A stretch of DNA of 64,000 nt, taken from positions 62,001 through 126,000 of the forward strand of contig NZ_MWWW01000013.1 of the NCBI RefSeq assembly GCF_002259745.1. Direction: 5' to 3'. The DNA comes from Bifidobacterium myosotis. Its GTDB lineage: Bacteria > Actinomycetota > Actinomycetes > Actinomycetales > Bifidobacteriaceae. Position 1 is the first letter of the stretch; each line of letters starts with the position of its first letter. The notes beneath the pieces are model-generated. The model was not told where the DNA came from. It saw only the letters and a list, made by a program, of their open reading frames with translations, and did no database searches. The position numbers and the translations under genes were made by a program. Below, piece by piece: positions 44,694-55,839 of this stretch.

Positions 44694-44969
44694 GGTTCTG
44701 GGCATATACCGGCCATGAACCGACGCCAAATAACAGTTCTGGGCATATGCGTGTCAGATACGGCGGAAAATCGCCTGTATCTGACACGCATATGCCCAGA
44801 ACGTCGTATATGAACCGTATATGCCCAGAATAACCGGTCGGATTATGCCCAGAATCCCATGCACGGACAGTCCACGGCCAGTTAACTGGTCCGATTATGC
44901 CCAGAACATCACGCACGGGCAGTCCGCGACCGGACGATCGGCCAATAATCGGCCCGATTATGCCCAGAA
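44694..44969. repeat. Palindrome cluster, core TATGCCCAGAA (seven copies)
   Basis: TTCTGGGCATAT occurs at 44696 and 44737. TATGCCCAGAA in the other orientation occurs near 44790, 44820, 44845, 44896 and 44959. Positions 44736-44765 and 44772-44802 form one hairpin of about 30 bp, nearly perfect. The five later copies are spaced 25 to 63 bp apart. No gene is seen between the acetyltransferase and the UPF0182 gene. Confidence 0.8.
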
Positions 44970-44992
44970 TCCCATGAGCAGCGGCCCTAGGC

Positions 44993-47900
44993 CTACTTGT
45001 CGAGTTCGAGGGCCTTGTTCAGGGCGTCCTCGAGCTGCTGCTGGGCCTTGCCGTAGGCGGTCCAGTCGCCGTTCTTCATGGCGGACTGGCTGTCCTTCAT
45101 GGCCTGGGCGGCATCCTCGAGGGCCTGCTGCAGCTCCGGGCTGCGTGCCGCGCCCGAACCGGATGTGCCGGAGGACGTGCCGCCGGAAGCACCGGAACCG
45201 GAACCGTCGGCCTTGCCCTGATCGGACTGGTCCGTCGAGCCGTTGTTCGCATCGCCGGACTGACCGCCCTGTTCGTCGGACGAGCCGGACGAGCCAGTCG
45301 AACCCTGCGAGGCCGAGTCGGATCCATCCGCGTTCTGCGCATCGCCCGCGGCCGCACCGGAATCGCCACCGAACACCTGATCGAGCGCCTCGTCCAAGGT
45401 GTCCGCGAAACCAACCTGATCGCCGAAGGCCACCAGCGTCTTCTTAAGCAGCGGGAACGACGTGGTGCCCGAGGACTTGACGTATACGGGCTGCACGTAG
45501 ACGAGACCACCACCGAGCGGCAGCGTGAGCAGGTTGCCGCGCACCACCTGGGTGTCGCCGGATTGCAGCAGGTTCAGTTCCTTGGACACATCCGCATTGG
45601 CGTTGAAGTTGTTCTGCGCCTGTCCGGGGCCCGGCACGTTCGAGTCCTTCGGCAGCTCCTGCAGTCGGATGGTGCCGTAGTTCGGACCGATCACGCCCTT
45701 CTCGCTACCCGCGTCCGAATCCACCGACAGGAAGCCGGTCAAGATCTCACGGGTGGACTGGCCGGCCGGGATGTACGTGGAGGTCAGGGAGAAGATGGGC
45801 TCCTCGGTGCCGCCGGTCTGCAGCGTCAGGTAGTACGGCGGTTGCAGGATGTCCTGGTCCTGCTGGGCCTGGGACTCGGTGGGGTCCACCGGCGTCTGCC
45901 AGAAGTCCTCACCGGAGTAGTACTGGTTGGCCGAGGTGACGTGGTACTTGGAGAGCAGGTCACGCTGGACCTTGAACAGGCCCTCCGGGTAGCGCAGGTG
46001 GCTCATCAGGTCGCCGGAGATCTCGCTCAGCTGGTGGTACTGGCCGGGGAAGATCTTCTCCCACGCCTTGATCACCGGGTCGGACTGGTCCCAGACGTAG
46101 AGATCCACGGAACCGTCGTAGGCGTCCACGGTGGCCTTGACCGAGTTGCGAATGTAGTTGGCCTGCTGGGAGCCGAGCGAGGAGACCGTCGCGGAGGACA
46201 CCGTGGTGGAGTCCTTCGTGGAGGTGCCCAGATTCGTCATCTGCGAGTACGGGTAGGCGTCGGAGGTGGTGTAGCCGTCGACGATCCACTTGACGCGACC
46301 GTCCACCACCGCCGGGTACACGCGGCCGTCGAGCGTCAGGTACGGCGCGACCTTGGCCACGCGTTCCTTCGGCGAGCGGTCGTAGAGGATCTGCGAGTCG
46401 GAGGTCACACGGTCGGAGAAGAGGATCTGGTCCGAGCCGAAGCGGATCGCGTACAGGATGCGGGAGAGCAGGTTGCCCACGGACGGGCCGCCGTCGCCCT
46501 TGAACGTGGTCAGCGCGCCCTCGGAACCGGTCGGGTAGTCGAACTCCCACGGCTGGGTGCCTTCGGGGGCGCCCACGATGGAGTACTCGGTGGTGTTCGG
46601 GGAGAAGTAGATGCGCGGCTCGTACTTCTCGGCATCGGTGAGCTTGCCCTGCGTGGGGATGCCCGACTCGAAGAACTCGGGCTGGCCGTCGGCGGTCACC
46701 TTGTTGCCGTAGGCGGCCACCACGCCGTATCCGTGGGTGTAGACGGTGTGGTCGTTGACCCAGTTGCGGTTGTCGTTGCCGTCGAGGTCCAGCTCGCGAG
46801 CGGCGATCACGGTGTCCTGGGAGACGCCGTCAATCTCGTACTTGTCCACGGCGAGGGTGTCGGCGAAGGTGTAGTACTGCTTGGACTGCTGCAGCTGCTT
46901 GAACGTGGGGCTGACCACCTGCGGGTCGAGCAGTCGGATCTGGGCGGTGGTGTCCGCCTCCTTGGCCAGTGCGCCCTGCTCGCCCTTACTGGTGACCGTG
47001 TACTGCTCGGTCTTGAGCTTGTCGAGACCGTAGGCGGCGCGGGTGGCGTCGATGTTGCGCTGGATGTAGGTGGATTCCATCTCCTGGGCGTTCGGGTTCA
47101 CCCGGAAGCGCTGCAGCAGCAGCGGCCATGCCATCGTGAGCACGAGGGAGACCACCACGAACGCGGCGACCGAAACCACCGGCACGCGCCATGCCTTGAT
47201 GGCCGCCGAGGCGCGCACGCCAAGGGACGCCTGGCCTTCAAGCGCATGGGAGCGCATGAGCCACACACCGAGCACCACGCCGAGGATGGCGGTGAGCGCG
47301 GCCATGATGAAGGTGACCGGGATGTTGGCGTGCACTGCGGTGTAGGAGGCACCGGTGATGCGCGAGCCCTGCACGGTGAGCTGGTCGAACACGCCCACGG
47401 CCTGACGCGCGGCCCAGGCGAACATGTTGAGCATGAACCAGATGGCGATCTGGCGGCGGGCGCGCTTGGTGATGGCGAACAGGCCACGGCCCTTGACGGG
47501 CATGGTCAGGCGGATGCCGCCCATGAGCACATGGGTGATCAGGGAGAACACCAGTCCGACGCCGAGCAGCATGGCCACGGCCGCCAGCACGAGCTTGAGT
47601 CCCGGCAGCACGAACACGTAGAAGCCGGTGTCCAGTCCGAACTGCGGGTCGGTGACGCCGAAGCTCTGGGCGTTGAACATGAGCAGGATCTCGCTCCAGT
47701 TGGCGTTGAACTGCGCGCCGAAGATCACGCCCACGATGAGCGAGACCACCACGGCCACGCGGCGGGCGGTCTTCGAGCTGAAGGACTTGCCCACTTCAAT
47801 CACGTCGCCGTTGATGCGGATGGTCGAGCCGTCCGCCGCGTCCGGGCGGGCGCGGATCGCCAGCCATGCGGCGACGAAACCGGTCAGCGCCATGAGCAGC

Positions 47901-48301
47901 GCGTACGCCACCCACAGTCCCACCTTGACGCCCAGCTGGGTCCACACCACGGATTGGAAGCCGAGCTGGCCATACCACATGAGATCCGTGATGAAACGGG
48001 ACAGACCGAAGAACAGACCCACGATGACGACCAGCGCCAACACCACGCCGATCAGCACCTTGGTGCCACGGCTCGAATCGCCGCCCGAGCCGGCCGGCAT
48101 GCGGGTCAGTCGCGGATTGCCGGGGCCGTGCGGCGGGCGGGTGCCTCCGGCGTTGGAGACGCGTCCGGCGCCACCATGGTCGGGGCCATCCCCATCGGCC
48201 TCGACGTCAAGAATGATCGGATCGTCGTCATCGGCCTTGCCGCGGCGTGAATCGCCGTCTCCGTTGCCGAACAGTATCGAGAAAGGGTCGTTGAAAGACA
48301 T
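44993..48301 (-). CDS. UPF0182 family membrane protein
   Basis: A 1102-residue actinobacterial membrane protein of unknown activity. About seven transmembrane helices occupy residues 75-410. A large extracellular domain follows (conserved segments such as YTITHGYGVVAAYGN-like block and LYVWDQSDPVIKAWEKIFPG). The C-terminus (about 960-1060) is an acidic Ser/Gly/Asp-rich linker ending in a short helix. The N-terminal 60 residues are charged. It is encoded alone and divergent from the GH3 gene. Confidence 0.93.
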   Translation of the reverse strand: MSFNDPFSILFGNGDGDSRRGKADDDDPIILDVEADGDGPDHGGAGRVSNAGGTRPPHGPGNPRLTRMPAGSGGDSSRGTKVLIGVVLALVVIVGLFFGLSRFITDLMWYGQLGFQSVVWTQLGVKVGLWVAYALLMALTGFVAAWLAIRARPDAADGSTIRINGDVIEVGKSFSSKTARRVAVVVSLIVGVIFGAQFNANWSEILLMFNAQSFGVTDPQFGLDTGFYVFVLPGLKLVLAAVAMLLGVGLVFSLITHVLMGGIRLTMPVKGRGLFAITKRARRQIAIWFMLNMFAWAARQAVGVFDQLTVQGSRITGASYTAVHANIPVTFIMAALTAILGVVLGVWLMRSHALEGQASLGVRASAAIKAWRVPVVSVAAFVVVSLVLTMAWPLLLQRFRVNPNAQEMESTYIQRNIDATRAAYGLDKLKTEQYTVTSKGEQGALAKEADTTAQIRLLDPQVVSPTFKQLQQSKQYYTFADTLAVDKYEIDGVSQDTVIAARELDLDGNDNRNWVNDHTVYTHGYGVVAAYGNKVTADGQPEFFESGIPTQGKLTDAEKYEPRIYFSPNTTEYSIVGAPEGTQPWEFDYPTGSEGALTTFKGDGGPSVGNLLSRILYAIRFGSDQILFSDRVTSDSQILYDRSPKERVAKVAPYLTLDGRVYPAVVDGRVKWIVDGYTTSDAYPYSQMTNLGTSTKDSTTVSSATVSSLGSQQANYIRNSVKATVDAYDGSVDLYVWDQSDPVIKAWEKIFPGQYHQLSEISGDLMSHLRYPEGLFKVQRDLLSKYHVTSANQYYSGEDFWQTPVDPTESQAQQDQDILQPPYYLTLQTGGTEEPIFSLTSTYIPAGQSTREILTGFLSVDSDAGSEKGVIGPNYGTIRLQELPKDSNVPGPGQAQNNFNANADVSKELNLLQSGDTQVVRGNLLTLPLGGGLVYVQPVYVKSSGTTSFPLLKKTLVAFGDQVGFADTLDEALDQVFGGDSGAAAGDAQNADGSDSASQGSTGSSGSSDEQGGQSGDANNGSTDQSDQGKADGSGSGASGGTSSGTSGSGAARSPELQQALEDAAQAMKDSQSAMKNGDWTAYGKAQQQLEDALNKALELDK

Positions 48302-48413
48302 GGTCCCAGCCTACAGACAGGTCGGGAATGGGGATTATGCCGCGAGCGCACAGGCTACTTCCAGCGAACCCGGCCGACGCGCAGGAGCACACCCTGACCT
48401 ACTCTTGGGAATC

Positions 48414-49721
48414 ATGAGAAGAGTTCGTCCACGCCATCTACATGTCTCCCGTTCCGTCCGCAAGGCCTCCCATGTAGGCATGGTGGTCGCAGCCGTCATC
48501 TGCGTGCTGGCGCTGGCTTTGGCGGGCACGGTGGCCTACGGGTGGCGCACGGGCGCGTTCGACTTCCTACGCGGCGCGAACGCCGCATCCGGCTCGGGCA
48601 CCGGCGCGAAGAACGCCGCGGACGGCGGTGGGAACCAGTCGCTCAACCGCATCTCCTCCCCCAAGCCCGACGATTCGGCCGCCGCCCAGGCGCGTCGGCT
48701 GGTCTCGGCGATGAGTATGACGGAGCGTGTCGGACAGCTCGTCATGGTGCCGCTGTTCGCCGGGACCGACCCGTCGGCCTTGGCGTCGACCATCCAGAAC
48801 GACCACGCGGGCTCGGTACTCATCATCGGCAATTGGACCGGCGGCACCGCGAGCGTGAAGGCCGCGGCCGACCAGTTGCAGGGCTATGCGCCGAGCGGCA
48901 ACCGGCTCATCATCGCCACCGATCAGGAAGGCGGACAGGTGCAGCATCTGACCGGCACGGGATTCGACGTGATGCCCTCGGCCGTCGAACAGGGGGCGAT
49001 GGGCACGGATCAATTGCGCGCATCGGCCAAGACGTGGGGGTCGCAGCTGACGGCGGCGGGCGTGAACGTCGATCTGGCACCGGTGCTCGGCACGGTCACG
49101 GTGGATCGCGCCTCGAACGCCCCGATCGGCGCGCTGAACCGCGACTTCGGGCTGGACGCCGCAGGCAATGCGGCGCATGGCGTGGCGTTCGTCGAAGGCA
49201 TGCGGGACGCCGGCGTCGAAACCTCGGTCAAGCATTATCCGGGTCTGGGCGCGGTGACCGGCAACACGGACTTCACCGCCGAGGGCATTCTCGACACGAC
49301 CACCACGTTGGACGGCAGCGAGATCGGCGCGTTCGATACGGCCATCAGGCAGTCCTCACCGGCCATGGTGATGATGTCGCTGGCCACCTATCAGGCCATC
49401 GACCCCGCGAATCCGGCGGTGTTCTCCTCGGCGATCATCGAGAAGCACCTGCGCGGCGACCTGGGGTATGACGGCGTGGTGACCTCGGATTCACTGTCCG
49501 CCGAAGCCCTGAGCGGCTACGACGCCACACAGCTCGGCGTGAGGATGGTCGAGGCGGGAGGCGACCTGGCCTGCATCGGTCAGGTGGACTATGCCGAGCC
49601 GATTCTGCGCGGGCTCAACATGCAGGCCTCGGCCGACGAGGCGTTCGCCAAGAAGGTGACCGAATCCGCCGTACGTGTGATGACGTTGAAGATCAGGATG
49701 GGTCTGGCACAGGCGAAGTAG
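48414..49721 (+). CDS. Glycoside hydrolase family 3 N-terminal protein
   Basis: About 435 residues. A basic N-terminus, a signal-anchor helix (about 22-43), a Gly/Ser linker, then a single GH3 barrel. The nucleophile Asp lies in DGVVTSDSL. KHYPGLGAVTGNTDF matches the family's KHFPG block, but the NagZ-type DSH loop that supplies the acid/base His is replaced by GNTD, as in other actinobacterial relatives I know. A beta-N-acetylhexosaminidase acting on cell wall outside the membrane is likely; the exact substrate is uncertain. Start ATG at 48414 after TTGGGAATC. Confidence 0.82.
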   Translation: MRRVRPRHLHVSRSVRKASHVGMVVAAVICVLALALAGTVAYGWRTGAFDFLRGANAASGSGTGAKNAADGGGNQSLNRISSPKPDDSAAAQARRLVSAMSMTERVGQLVMVPLFAGTDPSALASTIQNDHAGSVLIIGNWTGGTASVKAAADQLQGYAPSGNRLIIATDQEGGQVQHLTGTGFDVMPSAVEQGAMGTDQLRASAKTWGSQLTAAGVNVDLAPVLGTVTVDRASNAPIGALNRDFGLDAAGNAAHGVAFVEGMRDAGVETSVKHYPGLGAVTGNTDFTAEGILDTTTTLDGSEIGAFDTAIRQSSPAMVMMSLATYQAIDPANPAVFSSAIIEKHLRGDLGYDGVVTSDSLSAEALSGYDATQLGVRMVEAGGDLACIGQVDYAEPILRGLNMQASADEAFAKKVTESAVRVMTLKIRMGLAQAK

Positions 49722-49741
49722 CGGGCCGGGGCCGCCGGTCT

Positions 49742-50593
49742 CTACTCGTCGTGGACGTGCGAGTATAGGCCGTGCTTGCCGATGTATTGGACCACGCCGT
49801 CCGGCACGAGGTACCAGACCGGCTCGTTGTGCTCGGCACGGCGACGCACATCGGTCGAGGAGATGGCCAAGGCGGGGATTTCGAGCGTGTCCACCTTGCC
49901 TTCGGGCAGGGTCACTCCGTCGGGACTGGAATATCCCGGGCGGGTGACGGCCACGAAGTGGGCGAGGTCCCACATGAGTTCGGCGTCCTTCCACTGCATG
50001 ATCTCGGCCACGGCGTCCGCACCGGTGATGAAGAACAGCTCCGCATCCGGATGCTGGGCGCGGATGTCACGCAGCGTGTCGATGGTGTAGGTGACGCCCG
50101 GACGGTCGATATCGACGCGCGAGACGGTGAACTTCGGATTTGAGGCGGTGGCGATCACGGTCATGAGATACCGGTCCTCGGCGTTGGTCACATGCTTGTC
50201 CAACTTGAAGACGGGCCGGCCGGTGGGCACGAAGATCACCTCGTCCAGGTCGTAGACCCATGCGACCTCCGATGCGGCGACCAAATGGCCGTTATGGATC
50301 GGGTCGAAGGTGCCGCCCATGATGCCGATGCGCAGCCGGCTATGCCAGTTGCCGCGCGCCGAAAGCCGTCCACGGCCGTGTCCGGCATGCTCCATGTCCT
50401 GACCGGACAGGTCGCTCATGCGTCGGGCGCCCTCACCGCCGGGTTCGCCCGTTGCGATGCGGTCGCCCCCATTCCGGGCCGTCCTCGGGTCCCGTCCCAT
50501 CGGGCGGTCCGGCTCAGGCATCTGCCCTGATTCCGATTCCACGGTCTCCGCGTACTGTACGGCGACGAGTTCGGCCGGTTCGCTGCCGCTCAT
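49742..50593 (-). CDS. nadD: Nicotinate-nucleotide adenylyltransferase
   Basis: About 283 residues. The nucleotidyltransferase core begins near residue 90 with [16 protein letters not shown] and ends with [12 protein letters not shown]. It makes nicotinate adenine dinucleotide in NAD synthesis. The first 85 residues are polar and not conserved. The ATG at 50593 overlaps the stop of the upstream gene (ATGA), which supports this start by coupling. An internal ATG at 50419 would give a family-typical length. Confidence 0.92.
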   Translation of the reverse strand: MSGSEPAELVAVQYAETVESESGQMPEPDRPMGRDPRTARNGGDRIATGEPGGEGARRMSDLSGQDMEHAGHGRGRLSARGNWHSRLRIGIMGGTFDPIHNGHLVAASEVAWVYDLDEVIFVPTGRPVFKLDKHVTNAEDRYLMTVIATASNPKFTVSRVDIDRPGVTYTIDTLRDIRAQHPDAELFFITGADAVAEIMQWKDAELMWDLAHFVAVTRPGYSSPDGVTLPEGKVDTLEIPALAISSTDVRRRAEHNEPVWYLVPDGVVQYIGKHGLYSHVHDE

Positions 50594-51117
50594 GCGATGC
50601 CGTCCTTGTCGGCCGCCTGCGTCTCCTGCTCGATCTCGTCGGCCGTGGGGTCGCCTTCCTGTGGGTCGATCTTGCCCATATCCTCGTTCCACTCGTCCTG
50701 GACCACACGGCGGATCTCCGCGAACGTGGGCAGCGGGAAGTCCGGCTGGTAGAGACGACGAATCTCGGCCACCCGCTCGGTGATGCGGATGAGCGTGTCA
50801 GTCATGCCGTCGATGTCGCCGTCGCGCTCCATCTGCGAGAACTTGGCGATGTAGCCTTCCATGAGTTCCATGTGCTCGCGGACGGTGTGCAGCTGATCGT
50901 CGTCCAGATCCACCACATCGGGCGAATCGGTCTCGGGCCAGCCGATGAGCACGGCGTCCGCATACTCCAGCGACGCACGCTGGGCGGCGGAGGCGATGCC
51001 ATCCTCGATCTGGACCAGAAAGACGTACCGCACGATGCTCAGCCGTTCGGCCGCGATCTTCAGTCCGAGCTTGCCGTCCTGCGCCTCGCCGGCGGTATCC
51101 TTGATGTTCTCGCTCAT
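50590..51117 (-). CDS. Conserved hypothetical protein in proA-nadD operon
   Basis: A 175-residue acidic, mostly helical, cytosolic protein without recognisable motif. Features are a helix-rich centre ([19 protein letters not shown]) and an acidic Glu/Asp C-terminus. Its ATG overlaps the proA stop (ATGA) and its stop overlaps the nadD start, so all three are coupled. I do not recognise the family. Confidence 0.75.
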   Translation of the reverse strand: MSENIKDTAGEAQDGKLGLKIAAERLSIVRYVFLVQIEDGIASAAQRASLEYADAVLIGWPETDSPDVVDLDDDQLHTVREHMELMEGYIAKFSQMERDGDIDGMTDTLIRITERVAEIRRLYQPDFPLPTFAEIRRVVQDEWNEDMGKIDPQEGDPTADEIEQETQAADKDGIA

Positions 51118-52409
51118 GCGCGCACCTGTCCTGTTCCGTAGCCGATCCATTTGGTGGTGGTCATCTCCTGCAACCCCATCGGACCGCGGGCGTGCATCTT
51201 CTGCGTGGAGATGCCGAGTTCGGCGCCGAAGCCGAACACGCCGCCGTCGGTGAAGCGGGTGGAGGCGTTGACCATGACCACTGCCGAGTCTATACGCTTG
51301 GTGAAGGTTTCGATGGCCTCGTAGTCCTCGGCGATGATCGATTCGGTATGGCCGGTGGAATGCCGGTTGATGTGTTCGATGGCCTCGTCCAGATCGGCGA
51401 CCACCTTGACGCCCATCCTGAGCGCGAGATACTCGGTGTCCCAATCCTCGTCAGTGGCGTGGTTGAGCGCGGCGCCTTCGATGGCGGCGCCTTGGATGAT
51501 GTCGTAGGAGACGGTGTCCGCCTGCAGCACCACGTCCGCCTGCGCAAGGGTCGTGGCGATGGCGGGCAGGAACTCGGCGGCCACATCCTTATGCACCAGC
51601 AGCTTCTCGGCGGCGTTGCACACGCCCACGCGCTGGGTCTTGGCGTTGAGGATGATCGGGATGGCCTTGCCGAGGTCGCCGGAGCGGTCCACGTAGATGT
51701 GCACGTTGCCGGCCCCGGTCTCGATGACGGGCACCTTGGAGTTGCGCACCACGGCCTGGATGAGTCCCGCGCCGCCGCGCGGCACGAGGACGTCGATATG
51801 GCCGCGCGCCTCCATCATGGCGGTGGCGCCCTCGCGCCCGTACCGGTCCACGGACTGCACCAGCGCCGGGTCGAAGCCATGGCTTTCCAGCACGTCGGCG
51901 ATGACGGACAGCGTGGCGGCGTTGGTGCGTTCGGCGGCGTGACCGCCACGGAGCAGCGCTGCGTTGCCGGATTTCAGGCACAGGCTCGCCACGTCCACGG
52001 TGACGTTCGGGCGGGCCTCGTAGATCATGCCGATGACGCCCATGGGCACGCGTGTCTGCGTCAGGCGCAGACCGTTGGGCAGGTTGTAGCCGCGCACGAT
52101 CTGCCCCACCGGGTCAGGAAGAGTGGCCACATGCCGCACGCCTTGTGCGGCGGCGGCCACACGCGGGGCATCGAAGAGCAGACGATCGAGCTTGCCGGCA
52201 TCCATGCCGGCATCCCGTGAGGCGATCATGTCAAACTCGTTGGCGCCGGCAATGTCGTCGGCGTGGGCGTCAAGCGCGTCGGCGATGGCGAGCAGCAGTT
52301 CGTTCTTGGCCTCGGTGTCGGCCTGCGCAAGCCGACGCTGAGCCTGGGCGGCGCGGTCGGCCTGCGCGCACACGGCGTCGAATACCTTGGTGGTCAGTTC
52401 ATCGCTCAT
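51114..52409 (-). CDS. proA: Glutamate-5-semialdehyde dehydrogenase
   Basis: A 431-residue enzyme reducing glutamyl phosphate to the semialdehyde in proline synthesis. Family blocks [45 protein letters not shown] and the catalytic Cys in [11 protein letters not shown] are present. The ATG at 52409 is preferred; the frame opens 30 bases earlier. No proB is in the window. Confidence 0.96.
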   Translation of the reverse strand: MSDELTTKVFDAVCAQADRAAQAQRRLAQADTEAKNELLLAIADALDAHADDIAGANEFDMIASRDAGMDAGKLDRLLFDAPRVAAAAQGVRHVATLPDPVGQIVRGYNLPNGLRLTQTRVPMGVIGMIYEARPNVTVDVASLCLKSGNAALLRGGHAAERTNAATLSVIADVLESHGFDPALVQSVDRYGREGATAMMEARGHIDVLVPRGGAGLIQAVVRNSKVPVIETGAGNVHIYVDRSGDLGKAIPIILNAKTQRVGVCNAAEKLLVHKDVAAEFLPAIATTLAQADVVLQADTVSYDIIQGAAIEGAALNHATDEDWDTEYLALRMGVKVVADLDEAIEHINRHSTGHTESIIAEDYEAIETFTKRIDSAVVMVNASTRFTDGGVFGFGAELGISTQKMHARGPMGLQEMTTTKWIGYGTGQVRA

Positions 52410-52488
52410 AACAGACAAGGGTAACGCACAATGCGGCATGCCGCCTGTTTCGGGCCGTTTCTCACTGAGCAGGCAGGAAATACGACTT

Positions 52489-52603
52489 GGCTCCCCTCCT
52501 TGAGAGTAGCCGCCGGCAAAGCCGACTGAGGGGAGTTACGAGCTGGTTCCGCGACTCCCCTCAGTCTCACTTCGTTCAACAGCTCCCCTCACGGAGGGGA
52601 GCC
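52489..52603. repeat. Nested palindrome, GGCTCCCCTCC family
   Basis: Outer arms GGCTCCCCTCC (52489-52499) and GGAGGGGAGCC (52593-52603) enclose an inner perfect pair ACTGAGGGGAGT (52525-52536) and ACTCCCCTCAGT (52554-52565). It is related in sequence to the elements at 59299-59349 and 35420-35539. It lies between proA and glyA. Confidence 0.75.
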
Positions 52604-52636
52604 GGTAAATCAGCAATCAGTAGATCAATCAGTAAA

Positions 52637-53944
52637 TCAGTGGATCTGGTCGAGGTCAGGATAGAGCGGGAAGTCCTCAACGAGCTTGTCCACGCGGGCC
52701 TTGAGCGCGGTCACGTCGGCGGACGGGCCGGCGGCGAGCGCGGTGCCGATGATGTCGGCCACCTCCTCGTATTCCTTCGGCCCGAAGCCGCGCGTGGCGA
52801 GCGCGGAGGTGCCGATGCGCAGGCCCGAGGCGACCGAGGCCGGGCGCGGGTCGAACGGCACGGTGTTGCGGTTGATGGTGATGCCGCAAGCGGCCAGCAG
52901 ATCCTCGCCCTGCTTGCCGTCCATCTCGGAGTTGCGCAGGTCGACCATCACCAGATGCACGTCGGTGCCGCCGGTGAGCACGGTGATGCCGTTGGCCTTG
53001 ACGTCGTCGGCGAGAAGACGGTCGGCGAGGATCTTCGCGCCGTCGAGCGTGCGCTGCATGCGGTCCTTGAATTCCGGGGTGCCCGCCACCTTGAAGCTCA
53101 CGGCCTTGCCGGCCACCACATGCATGAGCGGACCGCCCTGCTGGCCGGGGAACACCGAGGAATTGAGCTTCTTGGCATACTCCTGCTTGGCCAGGATGAA
53201 GCCGGAGCGCGGGCCGCCGAGCGTCTTGTGGGCCGTGGAGGAGACCACGTCCGCGTACGGCACCGGGCTCGGGTGCAGGCCCGCGGCGACAAGACCGGCG
53301 AAGTGGGCCATGTCCACCCAGAACTTGGCGCCCACCTCGTCGGCGATCGCCTTCATGGCCTTGAAGTCCTCGATGCGCGGGTATGCGGACCAGCCGCCGA
53401 TGATCATGGCGGGGTGGGTCTCGAGCGCGCGCTGGCGGATGATTTCCGGGTCGATGCGGAAGGTCTCGGGGTTCACGCCGTAGGCTTCGGCGTGGTAGAA
53501 GCGGCCGGAGAAGTTGATCTTCATGCCGTGGGTCAGGTGGCCGCCGTGGTCGAGGGCGAGGCCGAGCACGGTGTCGCCGGGCTTGACGAGCGCCTGATAA
53601 ACGGCGGCGTTGGCCTGTGCGCCGGAATGCGGCTGGACGTTAGCGTATTCGGCGCCGAACAGCGCCTTGGCGCGCTCGCGGGCGATGGTTTCGATCTGGT
53701 CGACGTATTCGCAGCCGCCGTAGTAGCGGCGTCCGGGGTAGCCCTCGGCGTACTTGTTGGTGAGCACAGAGCCCTGCGCCTGGAGGACCGCGCGCGGCAC
53801 GAAGTTCTCGGAGGCGATCATCTCGAGGCCGTCCTGCTGGCGGTGCAGCTCGGAGTCGAGCAGTTCGGCGATCTCAGGGTCGGCGGCGCTGATGGGCGCG
53901 TTGAAGGCGTCGGTGGCTTTCTGGGCGAGTGATGAAGCGGTCAT
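52637..53944 (-). CDS. glyA: Serine hydroxymethyltransferase
   Basis: A 435-residue PLP enzyme converting serine and tetrahydrofolate to glycine and methylene-tetrahydrofolate. It has [13 protein letters not shown], the PLP lysine in [13 protein letters not shown], and the C-terminal [12 protein letters not shown]. The ATG at 53944 follows AAAGGAGCACAG. About 100 further upstream codons are open but are not coding. Its product feeds folD. Confidence 0.97.
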   Translation of the reverse strand: MTASSLAQKATDAFNAPISAADPEIAELLDSELHRQQDGLEMIASENFVPRAVLQAQGSVLTNKYAEGYPGRRYYGGCEYVDQIETIARERAKALFGAEYANVQPHSGAQANAAVYQALVKPGDTVLGLALDHGGHLTHGMKINFSGRFYHAEAYGVNPETFRIDPEIIRQRALETHPAMIIGGWSAYPRIEDFKAMKAIADEVGAKFWVDMAHFAGLVAAGLHPSPVPYADVVSSTAHKTLGGPRSGFILAKQEYAKKLNSSVFPGQQGGPLMHVVAGKAVSFKVAGTPEFKDRMQRTLDGAKILADRLLADDVKANGITVLTGGTDVHLVMVDLRNSEMDGKQGEDLLAACGITINRNTVPFDPRPASVASGLRIGTSALATRGFGPKEYEEVADIIGTALAAGPSADVTALKARVDKLVEDFPLYPDLDQIH

Positions 53945-54312
53945 CTGTGCTCCTTTGTCGGTGTGGGCAACGACTGGCATGCCGTTTGGGCGTCGAGTGT
54001 ACGACGTGTTTGTGGCCGCGCTGTTTCCTCCGTGCGCCGAATCGGGCGAATTGTCCCGATGATTGGCAGAAAAACACGGGACATGCCGTCTCGAGATATG
54101 GACTTGACCGCATGGGCTTGACCACGAATCTCCCCGATTCGCGAAACGTGTCCTCGATGCCGATCTGTCGGGCAATCCGTCGAACGATACGCCGCACAAT
54201 CTGTCATGCGAGACGCCGCACCGCCTACGCCCATGCCGCACGCTAAAATGATGAGGATTCGATCCACCCCTTAATAAGGCTGTTCGTCATTCACAGACTA
54301 AGGATTTCAACC

Positions 54313-55803
54313 GTGGCTACCACCTTCCATTCCACCCGTTCCACCACCGACTCGCTGACCGCCAAACAGGCGATCCGCAAGGGCATCGCAGACGACGGCG
54401 GCCTGTTCGTTTCGGACGACCTGGGCAAGACGAAGGTGGACGTCGCCTCCCTTGCCGGCAAGTCCTACCAGCAGATCGCGGCCGAAGTGCTCAGCATCCT
54501 GTTGCCGGATTTCTCCGCCGAGGAGCTGGGCCAGTGCATCGTCGACGCCTACGGCAGCCAGTGGTCGGATGAGCGCATCACCCCGCTCAAGCCCCTGGGC
54601 GACGACTACGTCCTCGAGCTGTTCAACGGCCCGACCTCCGCGTTCAAGGACGTGGCCCTGCAGATCCTGCCGCGCTTCATGGCGCACACCACCCCGGTCG
54701 GCGGCGACGCGGACGAGAAGATCATGATCCTGACCGCCACGTCGGGAGACACGGGCAAGGCTGCGCTGGCCGGCTTCGCGGACGCGCCGGGCACCGCCAT
54801 CACCGTCTTCTACCCGGAAGGCAAGGTGAGCCAGGTGCAGGAGCTGCAGATGACCACGCAGACCGGCTCGAACGTGTCGGTCGCCGCCGTCGAGGGCAAC
54901 TTCGACGACGCCCAGTCCGCGGTCAAGCGCATCTTCGGCGACCGTGTGCTGGCCAAGAAGCTCGCCGCCGACTCGCATGTGGTGCTCTCCTCCGCGAACT
55001 CGATCAACGTGGGCCGTCTGGTGCCGCAGGTCGTCTACTACTTCTCCGCCTACGCACAGTTGCTGGAGCGTCAGGTCATCAACGTGGGCGACGAAGTGGA
55101 GTTCGTGGTGCCGACCGGCAACTTCGGCGACATCCTCGCCGGCTACTACGCCAAGCTGCTGGGTCTGCCGGTCAAGCACCTCGTGGTGGCCTCCGACAAG
55201 AACAACGTGCTGTTCGACTTCCTCACCACCGGCACGTACAACCGTCAGCGTCCGTTCTTCCAGACGATCTCGCCGTCGATGGACATCCTCATCTCCTCGA
55301 ACCTCGAGCGCATGCTGTACTACTTCTCCGAGGGCGACACGCGACTGATCGCCATGCTCATGAACGACCTCAACAAGTGGGGTACGTATGAGGTTCCGGA
55401 GGAGCTGCTGGCCAAGATCCGCCAGATCTTCGGCACCGGCTGGGCCGACGAGGATCAGGTGCGCGAGTCCATCAAACACTGCTGGGACGAGAACCACTAC
55501 GTCATCGACCCGCACACCGCCTGCGGCTACTACCTGCTCGAGCAGATGCCGCGCGACCCGTTGACCCCGCGCGTGCTGCTCTCCACCGCGAGCCCGTACA
55601 AGTTCCCGCGCGTGGTGAACGAGGCGCTGGGCTTCGACGCCACCGGCACCGACTTCGAATGCATGGACGTGCTCTCGCGTGAGACCGGCACCACCGCCCC
55701 GGCCGCCCTGCGCGGGCTCGAGACCGCCGAGGTGCGGTTCACGAACGTCGTGCCGATCGACGGCATGGAGCGTTTCGTGGCCAACGCCGCCGAAGCGCTG
55801 TAA
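54313..55803 (+). CDS. thrC: Threonine synthase
   Basis: A 496-residue PLP enzyme making threonine from O-phosphohomoserine. The PLP lysine is in GPTSAFKDVALQ and the phosphate loop in TSGDTGKAALAGF. Length and the KQAIRKGIADDGGLFV N-terminus fit the long (E. coli/yeast-like) class. GTG start after AAGGATTTC. It ends at a strong terminator. Confidence 0.97.
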   Translation: MATTFHSTRSTTDSLTAKQAIRKGIADDGGLFVSDDLGKTKVDVASLAGKSYQQIAAEVLSILLPDFSAEELGQCIVDAYGSQWSDERITPLKPLGDDYVLELFNGPTSAFKDVALQILPRFMAHTTPVGGDADEKIMILTATSGDTGKAALAGFADAPGTAITVFYPEGKVSQVQELQMTTQTGSNVSVAAVEGNFDDAQSAVKRIFGDRVLAKKLAADSHVVLSSANSINVGRLVPQVVYYFSAYAQLLERQVINVGDEVEFVVPTGNFGDILAGYYAKLLGLPVKHLVVASDKNNVLFDFLTTGTYNRQRPFFQTISPSMDILISSNLERMLYYFSEGDTRLIAMLMNDLNKWGTYEVPEELLAKIRQIFGTGWADEDQVRESIKHCWDENHYVIDPHTACGYYLLEQMPRDPLTPRVLLSTASPYKFPRVVNEALGFDATGTDFECMDVLSRETGTTAPAALRGLETAEVRFTNVVPIDGMERFVANAAEAL

Positions 55804-55839
55804 GCGTCCCGGCGAATCGTCCTCGAAGGAACCATGACG

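Noticed and set aside
45563..48250. 895-residue plus-strand frame across the UPF0182 gene
   Set aside because: Gly/Arg/His-rich shadow without recognisable domains, inside a clear membrane protein gene.
48414..49721. Broken GH3 enzyme because the DSH loop is missing
   Set aside because: The KHYPGLG..GNTD form is, to my knowledge, common to an actinobacterial subgroup, and the nucleophile region is intact, so loss of function is not shown.
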